64,000 nt of DNA from NCBI GenBank assembly GCA_022226935.1, contig CP092081.1, positions 2,955,235-3,019,234 on the forward strand, written 5' to 3'. Positions 51,756-59,185 of this stretch are shown piece by piece. The DNA comes from Nitrospira sp. (lineage in GTDB: Bacteria; Nitrospirota; Nitrospiria; Nitrospirales; Nitrospiraceae). The notes under the pieces are model-generated. The model ran no database searches, was not told the origin of the DNA, and worked only from the letters and a program-made list of their open reading frames with translations. Position numbers and translations under genes: made by a program. Positions within the stretch are counted from its first letter, which is position 1, and each line of letters begins with the position of its first letter.

Positions 51756-53318
51756 GTGAGCCAGATTGTCGAATGTGTGCCGAATTTCAGTGAGGGCCGG
51801 AAACCTGACGCCATCCAAGCCTTGGTCGCCCTGGTTCGATCCGTGCCCGGCGTGGCCTTGCTGGATGAGTCACACGACAGGGATCATCATCGCTCGGTGG
51901 TCACCTTTGCCGGACGGCCTTATGCCGTCGCCGAAGTGGCCTTTCAAATGGCGCGATTGGCCTCTCAGCTGATCGATCTGCGGAACCATCATGGTGAACA
52001 TCCGCGCGTAGGTGCAACCGATGTCATGCCGTTCGTTCCGATTCGCGAGGTCAGCATGCAGGATTGTGTGCAACTGGCTCGCATGGTGGGCCAACGTATC
52101 GGTAATGAACTGAAAATCCCCGTGTTTCTCTACGAACAGGCGGCGGCGAGGCCTGAGCGCGTCCAGCTGGAATGGATTCGGAAAGGTGGCCTGAAGGGAC
52201 TCGCCGACCGGATGGCCACGGACACGGCTTGGGTGCCGGACTTCGGCCCGAAGCAGCTGCATCCCACCGCCGGAGCCACAGTGGTGGGCGCGCGCTGGCC
52301 GCTCATCGCCTTTAACGTGAATTTGACGAGCGCGGATTTGTCGGTTGCCAAGGCGATTGCGAAAGCCGTTCGGCAGTCGAGCGGAGGACTTCCCTGGGTA
52401 AAAGCGATCGGCGTGGCATTAAAAAGCCAGGGGCTCGTCCAGGTCTCGATGAATCTGACGAACTATGAAGAGACGCCGCTCCACGTGGCGTTCGCTGCTG
52501 TGGCGCGAGAAGCCGCAGCCCGTGGAGTGGAAGTGGCCGGGACGGAGATTGTCGGGTTGGTGCCAGAGCAATGCCTCATTGATACGGCGCAGCAGGCGCT
52601 TCGTCTCGATCGATTTGAAGGGAAGCAAGTGCTCGAAATGCGGTTGGACAGCGCCGAGTCGCGAGCAGCGATCGGGCGGCTGGCCGGGTCGCCACTGGCC
52701 AAGGCATTACCGTCGCTACCCGCGAAGCCCGCCGCTCCTGTTGCCGCGGTGGCCGCCGAGCAAGGATTGACGGGGGGAAGCGTGGGGGCTCTCGCAGCTT
52801 CTTTTGCGGCGACGTTGGGCACCATGGTGGCGAAACTGAATCGCGCCCGTGCGGCTGAAACACGTCTGTCCGAGATTGGGACACGCCTCCGGGAGCTTGT
52901 GCAGGCAGATCGGGATGCCTATGCCCAGGTGCTCCAAGCGAGGAAACTTCCACCGAACCATCCTGAACGCGCGCTACGCCTATCATCCGGGTTATTGGGT
53001 GCGATCGAGACGCCGATGGAAATTGTGAAGCTGTGTTGCGAGGTCATCCCGCTTCTGCGCGGCCTCCTAGCGCAGGCAAAACCGGAGCTTCAGCCTGACT
53101 TGAAGATGGGAATTCAGCTTGCCGATGCGGTGATCGACGGCTGCGTGGGAATGATCGAAGAAAACATGAAAGTTCAACCAAATCAGCAACTTGTTGCATC
53201 TCTCCGGGAACGGTTTGCCGTGGCCAAACAAATGCTTGTGGATGCGAAATCGCTATGCTACACTCCGCCCTTCGATTCGTGGGCCCAAAACATGTTGAAT
53301 ATCCTGAAACTTCGCTGA
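51756..53318 (+). CDS. ftcD: Bifunctional glutamate formimidoyltransferase / formimidoyl-THF cyclodeaminase
   Basis: 520 residues, GTG start with GAAGGA upstream. Residues 1-300 are the formiminotransferase: IVECVPNFSEGRKPD, the catalytic-region HHGEHPRVGATDVMPFVP, HPTAGATVVGARWPLIAFNV and TNYEETPLH. Residues 315-510 are a cyclodeaminase-type helical domain (LTGGSVGALAASFAATLGTMVA, VQADRDAYAQVLQA). The fused form transfers the formimino group from formiminoglutamate to tetrahydrofolate and releases ammonia. No other histidine-degradation gene is in the window, so a role in folate one-carbon supply is equally likely. Confidence 0.93.
   Translation: MSQIVECVPNFSEGRKPDAIQALVALVRSVPGVALLDESHDRDHHRSVVTFAGRPYAVAEVAFQMARLASQLIDLRNHHGEHPRVGATDVMPFVPIREVSMQDCVQLARMVGQRIGNELKIPVFLYEQAAARPERVQLEWIRKGGLKGLADRMATDTAWVPDFGPKQLHPTAGATVVGARWPLIAFNVNLTSADLSVAKAIAKAVRQSSGGLPWVKAIGVALKSQGLVQVSMNLTNYEETPLHVAFAAVAREAAARGVEVAGTEIVGLVPEQCLIDTAQQALRLDRFEGKQVLEMRLDSAESRAAIGRLAGSPLAKALPSLPAKPAAPVAAVAAEQGLTGGSVGALAASFAATLGTMVAKLNRARAAETRLSEIGTRLRELVQADRDAYAQVLQARKLPPNHPERALRLSSGLLGAIETPMEIVKLCCEVIPLLRGLLAQAKPELQPDLKMGIQLADAVIDGCVGMIEENMKVQPNQQLVASLRERFAVAKQMLVDAKSLCYTPPFDSWAQNMLNILKLR
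53236..53264 (+). promoter_or_regulatory. Internal promoter for rpsU inside the ftcD 3' end
   Basis: TTGTGG, a 17-base spacer and TACACT, within the last 30 codons of ftcD and about 78 bases before the rpsU ATG. Confidence 0.6.
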
Positions 53319-53341
53319 AAGAGAGTCGAAGGTAGCTGACG

Positions 53342-53536
53342 ATGGAAATTAAGGTCTTCAATAACAACGTTGAAAAAGCCCTGAAGGTCGCCAAGAAGAA
53401 ATTGGCGGGCGAAGGATTGTTCCGCGAACTGAAGCGCCGCCGGTACTACGAGAAGCCGAGTGTCCGCAAGAAGGCGAAAGAGCGAGAGGCTCAACGCCGC
53501 CGCCAGAAGTGGCTTGCAAAGAGACGTCCCGAATAG
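53342..53536 (+). CDS. rpsU: 30S ribosomal protein S21
   Basis: 64 residues. MEIKVFNNNVEKALKVAKKKL begins the protein in family style; FRELKRRRYYEKPSVRKK and the highly basic end RRQKWLAKRRPE follow. S21 helps base pairing of mRNA with 16S rRNA at initiation. GAAGG lies upstream. It starts 23 bases after ftcD and its stop codon lies inside a terminator hairpin. Confidence 0.97.
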   Translation: MEIKVFNNNVEKALKVAKKKLAGEGLFRELKRRRYYEKPSVRKKAKEREAQRRRQKWLAKRRPE

Positions 53537-53551
53537 ACGTCGGGCGTTTTT
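53524..53551 (+). terminator. Rho-independent terminator overlapping the rpsU stop codon
   Basis: ACG-t-CCCGA (53524-53532, one bulged T) pairs with TCGGGCGT (53540-53547) and is followed by five T residues. The stop codon TAG (53534-53536) sits in the loop. Confidence 0.75.
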
Positions 53552-53605
53552 CCCTCTGCCGACCAGCTAGACCATTCCAGTTCAACTCTTCTTTCCGGCA
53601 CCTCT

Positions 53606-54265
53606 ATGCAGGCGCACGAGATCCACGCCGTCATCCGAACGGTCAAGCGGGAGATTGCCCGCTGGCCTGATCCGGTTGTCGGCGTCGTGGCGAAAGAGTC
53701 CGGCCGCGATCCCTTCCTCGTGCTGATCTCCTGCTTGCTCAGTCTTCGAACCAAAGACAAGACCACTGCTGAAGCCAGCGCGCGGCTCTTTGCCCTGGCC
53801 TCGACGCCCGCTACCATGCAGCACCTATCCCAATCGGCTGTCGAGTCAGCGATCTATCCTGTGGGGTTTTACCGGACCAAGGCGAAACAGATTCGGCAGA
53901 TTTGCGCGCAATTGCTCGATCGTTATCAGGGTCGAGTCCCGGATCAGATCGACGAGTTGCTGACGTTGCCGGGCGTGGGTCGAAAAACGGCGAACCTGGT
54001 GGTGACAGTCGGCTATGAGAAACCGGGGATTTGCGTCGACATTCATGTGCATCGGATCAGCAATCGGTGGGGGTATGTGAAAACCAAAACTCCGGACGAG
54101 ACGGAAAAGGCTCTCCGCGGCAAATTGCCACGTAAGTATTGGATCACCTTTAACGATCTGCTCGTGCCCTTCGGGCAGAACCTCTGCCAGCCTGTGTCTC
54201 CTTTCTGCAGCCGATGCAAGATTGCGAAGTATTGTGATCGGGTCGGCGTGACAAAAAGCCGCTAG
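53606..54265 (+). CDS. nth: Endonuclease III, DNA glycosylase/AP lyase
   Basis: 219 residues. Base-excision repair of oxidised pyrimidines. Helix-hairpin-helix LPGVGRKTAN at 121-130 with catalytic lysine K127, catalytic D145 in GICVDIHVHRISNRW, and a 4Fe-4S cluster loop C194, C201, C204, C210 with the exact C-x6-C-x2-C-x5-C spacing. The usual start of the HhH-GPD fold is near residue 35 (DPFLVLISCLLSLRTKD). It follows the rpsU terminator, so it is expected to have its own promoter, which is not obvious. Confidence 0.96.
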   Translation: MQAHEIHAVIRTVKREIARWPDPVVGVVAKESGRDPFLVLISCLLSLRTKDKTTAEASARLFALASTPATMQHLSQSAVESAIYPVGFYRTKAKQIRQICAQLLDRYQGRVPDQIDELLTLPGVGRKTANLVVTVGYEKPGICVDIHVHRISNRWGYVKTKTPDETEKALRGKLPRKYWITFNDLLVPFGQNLCQPVSPFCSRCKIAKYCDRVGVTKSR

Positions 54266-54324
54266 CGACGCGTCGGTTCCCCTTCCGGCATCACTCATCC
54301 CGGAATTGAGGCGCCATCCGTTGA

Positions 54325-54744
54325 TCAGATGAACAGTTTGGTTTCCGCCTGCGCGGTCAGCGAGAGAATGGCGGGAAGACCCAGCACTTCATCCACGTTG
54401 CGTTCGACTGCGCCCGCTTCGACTCCCATATATTCGAGTCCCGCGCTGCAGGCAATGAGGCGAAATTGTCCGACGAGTCGGGCCTCATGAAACATCTCAG
54501 AGATTTTGGGAACCTTTTTTTCCTTCAGGAGGCGTGTGACCTCCTCGGCCGAGGCGGTATATTCCGGAGGAAAATCGATGTGGTCGATCTTGCCCTCCGC
54601 TAGTTTCTTGATGGTCCAGAACAATAACACGACGATGACATCCTTGCCCATCGCCGCGGCGGTGAGGCCGAGCGTCGCGACCTGGTGCAACTTGTCATAG
54701 GTCGCGTTGTGGGCAAAGATGACGAATTTGGGCTGATCGGCCAT
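54325..54744 (-). CDS. Second DsrE-family protein
   Basis: 139 residues, DsrE/DsrH-like fold. FVIFAHNATYDKLHQVATLGLTAAAMGKDVIVVLLFW forms the first unit. The conserved cysteine is C99 in RLIACSAGLEYMGV, with a late FxxxxxAETKLFI end similar to the DsrE-like protein at 50820. Probably a soluble persulfide carrier or a partner of that system. Five bases separate it from the upstream exported-protein gene, which suggests one transcript. Confidence 0.85.
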   Translation of the reverse strand: MADQPKFVIFAHNATYDKLHQVATLGLTAAAMGKDVIVVLLFWTIKKLAEGKIDHIDFPPEYTASAEEVTRLLKEKKVPKISEMFHEARLVGQFRLIACSAGLEYMGVEAGAVERNVDEVLGLPAILSLTAQAETKLFI

Positions 54745-54749
54745 GGAAA

Positions 54750-55145
54750 CTATTTGACCTTCTGTCGGGTTTTGACACTATTGATAAAGTCGCTGATGGC
54801 CGCATCGACCTCGGCGGGGGTCATGGCGCGATCGTGCATTTCGCTTTCATCGAGCAGGTACCGCTCTCCCTGTTTCTCCTGCCGCACGATGACGGAATTC
54901 TCCGGTGTGACTTCCACCCGCATGAACCATTCTTTTTTGCCCTGCGTCATGACGACTTCCTTGCCGAGCCCGATCTTGGTGATATCGATCTGCAGTTCGG
55001 GTTCTGCGGCGGGATCGGCCGCCTGCGCCCGTTGGTCGATCATGCCGGCGGTGTTCAGTGCTAGGATCAGACTGAAGAAGGCCGAGCGGCAAGCCGGGGA
55101 GCGGAGTATCGTCAGCATGGCGCTGCTGGATGGCTGCGGCAGCAT
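54750..55145 (-). CDS. Small exported protein of unknown function
   Basis: 131 residues, no family recognised. A signal segment (hydrophobic residues 20-35, cleavage near AQAADP, about residue 43) is followed by a small charged domain: ELQIDITKIGLGKEVVMTQGKKEW, VEVTPENSVIVRQEKQGERYLLDESEMHD, and a helical end. The ATG at 55145 is preferred to the internal ATG at 55118 because a TATAAT box ends 8 bases upstream, leaving no room for a leader. It precedes the DsrE-family gene on the same transcript. Confidence 0.65.
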   Translation of the reverse strand: MLPQPSSSAMLTILRSPACRSAFFSLILALNTAGMIDQRAQAADPAAEPELQIDITKIGLGKEVVMTQGKKEWFMRVEVTPENSVIVRQEKQGERYLLDESEMHDRAMTPAEVDAAISDFINSVKTRQKVK

Positions 55146-55153
55146 GGTGCGGA

Positions 55154-55182
55154 ATTATAGCTGGCAGCGCAGAGAACGTAAA
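55154..55182 (-). promoter_or_regulatory. Promoter of the small exported protein - dsrE operon
   Basis: Minus-strand TTTACG, a 17-base spacer and a perfect TATAAT; the -10 box ends 8 bases before the ATG at 55145. Confidence 0.65.
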
Positions 55183-55224
55183 CCCGCTGGCGTGCCACCC
55201 TTTCCGCCATGCAAAGCCCCATGC

Positions 55225-55230
55225 TAGGAT
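55225..55230 (+). promoter_or_regulatory. -10 box at the start of the PGPGW gene
   Basis: TAGGAT ends exactly 6 bases before the GTG at 55237, as at the 37372 gene. The -35 region (TTCCGC at 17 bases) is weak. Confidence 0.45.
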
Positions 55231-55236
55231 GCGCCG

Positions 55237-55671
55237 GTGATGAGCGACCTGTTGGCGCAGATCGAATCCTACGTCCCGGCGAGTGTGCTGATTTGGTTCG
55301 CCGTTTCGTCGGTGTTCATGTTTGTGGGGACCCTCATTGCCATTCCGATCATCTTGATGCGGTTGCCGGCAGACTATTTCGATACCCGCATTCCTCGCCC
55401 GTGGATGGAAAACCATCACCCGGTGCTTCGGCTACTCGGGCATATCGTGAAAAATGTCGTCGGAGCAATTTTTCTCTTTGCGGGATTTCTCATGCTCTTC
55501 CTGCCGGGCCAGGGTGTGCTGACCATGTTGATCGGCCTCTCATTGATCGAGTTTCCCGGCAAGCGGCGCGTGGAAGCCAAAATCGTCGGACAGGCTACCG
55601 TCCTGAGCACCATCAACGCGATGCGAGCCAAGTTCGACAAACCGCCGCTGATCATTGCGCCGGATAAATAG
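55237..55671 (+). CDS. PGPGW-type small membrane protein
   Basis: 144 residues with two or three hydrophobic helices. Residues 15-42 form one or two helices, RLPADYFDTR follows, and the second membrane part holds the signature FLPGQGVLTMLIGLSLIEFPGKRR, matching the PGPGW transmembrane family. Function unknown. Start at the GTG 55237 (the ATG at 55240 follows directly) because a -10 box lies 6 bases upstream. It is divergent from the small exported-protein gene and ends 138 bases before polA. Confidence 0.8.
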   Translation: MMSDLLAQIESYVPASVLIWFAVSSVFMFVGTLIAIPIILMRLPADYFDTRIPRPWMENHHPVLRLLGHIVKNVVGAIFLFAGFLMLFLPGQGVLTMLIGLSLIEFPGKRRVEAKIVGQATVLSTINAMRAKFDKPPLIIAPDK

Positions 55672-55808
55672 TATTCAGCTGTCGGGTTTCAGCGCGTAAC
55701 AGCTCGATGCTGAGGCAGGAAAAGATTCGACGACAAGCGCCATCGCGTTCCCTCCATTTGGATTGCAGAGACCCGACCGCTGATCACTGAAAGCTGAGGC
55801 CTATTCAC

Positions 55809-58454
55809 GTGCCGACTCTCTATCTGATTGACGGGAGTGCCTACATCTATCGGGCGTTTTTTGCCCTGCCGCCCTTGAGCAATTCCAAGGGGCTGCAGAC
55901 CAATGCGGTCTACGGCTTCACCACCATGTTGATGAAGGTCCTGCGGGACCATCGTCCGGATTATGTCGCCGTCGTGTTCGATGAAAAGGGCCCAACACAC
56001 CGGCATGAAGCCTTCAAGGAATACAAGGCGCAACGGCCTCCCATGCCCCAAGGCATGAGCGCGCAGGTTCCGTATATCCATCGCGTGGTGGAAGCGCTGT
56101 CCCTGCCGGTGATTCGGCAGGCCGGGTATGAAGCCGACGATCTGATCGGCACCCTGGCGCGAAAAGGAGAAAACGAAGGCCTCGATGTCGTGATCGTCAC
56201 CAGCGACAAGGATATGTTTCAGTTGCTGACTCCTAAAACACGTATTTACGATCCGGTGAAAGATAAGTGGTTCGGGGAGGCGGATTCACAGGTGCGGTTC
56301 GGCGTAGAGCCGGCGCGGGTGGTCGAGATTATGGGTCTCATGGGCGATGTCAGCGACAACATTCCCGGCGTCAAAGGGATCGGCGAGAAAACGGCCGTGA
56401 AGTTGATCACCCAATTCGGCACGATCGAAGAACTGTTGCGCCGCGTCGAAGAAGTGACGCCAACGAAAACCAAGCATCTTTTGCTGGAGCAGGGTGATAA
56501 TGCCCGCATGAGCAAGCAACTGGCGACCATCCAAGTGGATTGTCCCATCGAATTTGCCCCGGCTCATTTTCAAGCGAAAGCGCCGCAGACCGATACGCTT
56601 GTCAGCTTACTGCGGGAGCTGGAATTCATGACGTTGGCCAAGGTCTTTCAGGGCGACACTCCTGAGCAGAATCGGTTAGGCGCTGAGGTTCAGCGTATTC
56701 ATGATGCCACCGGAGCGGAAGACTTTCTGAAACAGCGACAATCGGAGGCCATGCTGGGGCTGGCTTGTGTGTTGAACGGTGAGGCCGGCGTGCGAGCAAA
56801 CATCCAAGGCTGTGCGTTTGGCTGGCCGGACGGGACTGCCGCGTTCGTGCAAGGCGAGACGCAAGACTGGCCGCAACCCCTCACGGCGTACGTGCGAGAT
56901 GGGAGCCGGCCGAAAGCGGTACAGGATCTCAAACCGACCTTATTGGCGCTCCAGCGGCAGGGGGTCGATATGCCGGGCCCCTACTTCGACACGATGGTCG
57001 CCGATTATTTGCTCAATCCCAATCGACGGGCGCATACGCTGGACGCGATCGCCATGGACTTGCTCAGTTATCAGCTGGGTACTGGCTCAAGCGAGCAAGC
57101 AGGCGAGGGGACGCAGTCCCTCTTTGATGTTGATGAAAGTGTGGTCCGCCGAACCGGTGAGGCGGCGGCGGTGACGGCCAAAGTTGCGCCGTTGTTGCGC
57201 GACCGGCTGAAAGAGCAGGGCAGTCTGTCGTTATTTGAGCAAGTGGAAATGCCTCTGGTGCCGGTGTTAGCCGACATCGAACGCAACGGATTCTTGCTCG
57301 ATGTCGAGGGACTGCGCGCGTTGAGCAAAGAGCTGGAGCGGGAACTTGAGCAGATGGTCGGAACGATTTACCGGTTGGGCGGCGGCGAGTTCAATATCGG
57401 CTCGCCGAAGCAGTTGGCCACGGTGCTGTTCGACACGCTGGGTTTGAAGCCGCTCCGAAAAACGAAGACCGGGTTTTCCACCGATGAAGACACGCTGACG
57501 CAACTGGCCAGTCAGCACGAGCTTCCGGCGCAAATTCTCAGCTATCGCACGCTGACCAAACTCAAATCGACCTATGTCGACGCGCTGCCGCAGCTGATCA
57601 ATCCTGAGACTAAGCGGCTGCATACGTCGCTCAATCAGACGGTCGCCGCCACGGGACGACTCTCGTCGACCGATCCCAATCTGCAAAACATTCCGGTGAA
57701 AGGGGACTACGGCCTGCGGATCCGCGAGGCCTTCATTGCGCCGCCCGGCCATCACCTGCTCTGTGCCGACTATAGTCAGGTTGAGCCGCGTATTCTGGCC
57801 CACCTCTCTCAAGATCCTCGCTTATTGGAGGTGTTCGAGAAGGGGGAAGATATTCACATGGCGACAGCTATGGAGATTTTCAACCTGCCTGCCGGCGAGG
57901 TCACGCGTGAAATGCGGCGCGCGGCGAAAAGCGTCGTCTTCGGAATCGTTTATGGCATCAGTCCCTTCGGCCTCGCGTCGAACATCGGTGTGCCCCAAGC
58001 CGAGGCCAAAAAATACATCGAGACCTTCTTTGAAAAGTTTGCGGCAGTACGCGCCCTGATGGACCACAACATCAACGATGGCAAAACCAAGGGCTACACG
58101 ACCACCATTCTGGGCCGCCGCCGTCCTATCCCCGAATTGCAGAGCGGCGACCCCTCCCAACGCGGCGTGGGCGAGCGCATGGCGGTCAATAGTCCGATTC
58201 AAGGATCGGCAGCAGATCTCATCAAGCTGGCCATGATCAAGGTCCATCGGCGTTTGCGCGACGAACTGCCGCGCTGCAAAATGATCCTTCAGGTTCATGA
58301 CGAATTGATCTTCGAGGTGCCGGATCAGGAGCTGGAACAGGCGAAGCAACTCGTTAAAGCGGAAATGGAAGCGACCGGTGAGGCGTTGGGATTGTCGGTC
58401 CCGCTCAAGGTGGATGTGGGGGTGGGGTGTAACTGGCGCGCCGCTCATCCGTAG
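55809..58454 (+). CDS. polA: DNA polymerase I with a degenerate 3'-5' exonuclease domain
   Basis: 881 residues, GTG start. Residues 1-290 are the 5' nuclease (YLIDGSAYIYRAFFALP, AGYEADDLIGTLA, VTSDKDMFQLLT, VKGIGEKTA). The middle domain aligns with the proofreading domain but lacks its catalytic acids: the DxE position reads LNGEA, the KYD position KPT and the late EDAD position GEAA. The polymerase has motif A DYSQVEPRI (D654), motif B RRAAKSVVFGIVYG and motif C VHDE (D831). It should replace RNA primers and fill gaps but not proofread, as in Taq and Bacillus polymerases. Confidence 0.97.
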   Translation: MPTLYLIDGSAYIYRAFFALPPLSNSKGLQTNAVYGFTTMLMKVLRDHRPDYVAVVFDEKGPTHRHEAFKEYKAQRPPMPQGMSAQVPYIHRVVEALSLPVIRQAGYEADDLIGTLARKGENEGLDVVIVTSDKDMFQLLTPKTRIYDPVKDKWFGEADSQVRFGVEPARVVEIMGLMGDVSDNIPGVKGIGEKTAVKLITQFGTIEELLRRVEEVTPTKTKHLLLEQGDNARMSKQLATIQVDCPIEFAPAHFQAKAPQTDTLVSLLRELEFMTLAKVFQGDTPEQNRLGAEVQRIHDATGAEDFLKQRQSEAMLGLACVLNGEAGVRANIQGCAFGWPDGTAAFVQGETQDWPQPLTAYVRDGSRPKAVQDLKPTLLALQRQGVDMPGPYFDTMVADYLLNPNRRAHTLDAIAMDLLSYQLGTGSSEQAGEGTQSLFDVDESVVRRTGEAAAVTAKVAPLLRDRLKEQGSLSLFEQVEMPLVPVLADIERNGFLLDVEGLRALSKELERELEQMVGTIYRLGGGEFNIGSPKQLATVLFDTLGLKPLRKTKTGFSTDEDTLTQLASQHELPAQILSYRTLTKLKSTYVDALPQLINPETKRLHTSLNQTVAATGRLSSTDPNLQNIPVKGDYGLRIREAFIAPPGHHLLCADYSQVEPRILAHLSQDPRLLEVFEKGEDIHMATAMEIFNLPAGEVTREMRRAAKSVVFGIVYGISPFGLASNIGVPQAEAKKYIETFFEKFAAVRALMDHNINDGKTKGYTTTILGRRRPIPELQSGDPSQRGVGERMAVNSPIQGSAADLIKLAMIKVHRRLRDELPRCKMILQVHDELIFEVPDQELEQAKQLVKAEMEATGEALGLSVPLKVDVGVGCNWRAAHP

Positions 58455-58456
58455 GC

Positions 58457-58577
58457 GGATGTTGAAGCAGGCTGCTGGCCGCGTTCTCAGTCGCACGCCT
58501 CCCGGCGACGTACGCGAGGCTGTACGCCTCAGTCGACGTGCTCCTTGCGGACTTGCCGGCAGCCCGTTTGAACATCC
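58457..58577. repeat. Dispersed 120-bp repeat with inverted ends (copy 2)
   Basis: GGATGTTGAA at the left end and TTGAACATCC at the right end are inverted (9 of 10). Internal blocks GTTCTC, ACGTAC and GTACGCCTC, and a CTGCGG-like right half, align with the copy at 27167-27286 in the same orientation. It lies immediately after polA and contains no gene. Confidence 0.75.
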
Positions 58578-58625
58578 TGACATGCTGCGGACAGTGCACA
58601 GTGCGTGAGTCGAGGACACTTAGCC

Positions 58626-59012
58626 ATGTCGCCGCGAAAGCGTACACTCACCATACCGGAACCTGAATTCCAGGCCTTGGTCCAGGAGGCGCTCGACGGC
58701 CTTCCAGACGAATACGCCAAGCGTATTACCAACGTCGCCGTAGTGGTGGAGGATGAACCTTCTCCTGAGGTCCTCGCCGATCTTGAAATGGACGAAGACG
58801 AGGATCTGCTCGGTCTCTATCAAGGCCTTTCCATCGATAAAGAGTCTTTCTTCCAGTCGGGCGGGCAACTGCCGGCCAAAATCTCCATTTATCGCGGACC
58901 GATCCTCAGGCTGTGTCGCACGAAACAGGAAGTGGTGCAGGAAGTGCGCGACACGGTGGTGCATGAGATCGGACATCATTTCGGGTTTGACGACGACGAG
59001 ATGCCGTACTGA
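58626..59012 (+). CDS. Zincin-like metallopeptidase (PF06262 type)
   Basis: 128 residues. The active-site block VVHEIGHHFGFDDDEM is the HExxHxxGxxD signature with the third ligand Asp in place, typical of the small minimal zincins of the MMP-like family. Acidic residues (DLEMDEDEDLLGLYQG) lie before the domain. Small enough to be only the catalytic core; the substrate is unknown. The start at 58626 (MSPRKRT) has GAGGA upstream; a longer frame would enter the preceding repeat. Confidence 0.88.
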   Translation: MSPRKRTLTIPEPEFQALVQEALDGLPDEYAKRITNVAVVVEDEPSPEVLADLEMDEDEDLLGLYQGLSIDKESFFQSGGQLPAKISIYRGPILRLCRTKQEVVQEVRDTVVHEIGHHFGFDDDEMPY

Positions 59013-59185
59013 GCAGGCGAGCAAAGAGTATCTTGCTCGCAAGACTCCGTGAACAGGAACTGTGCATTTCCTCGCAGGGGTTTGAGGGATGCGGACATCG
59101 TGACACATGATTGGGTTGTCGGGCTTCGTTGCGAGAGACGAGGCGTGGTGCTGTCAGGCGAAGAGCGGTGTAACGGAACTCGTCA

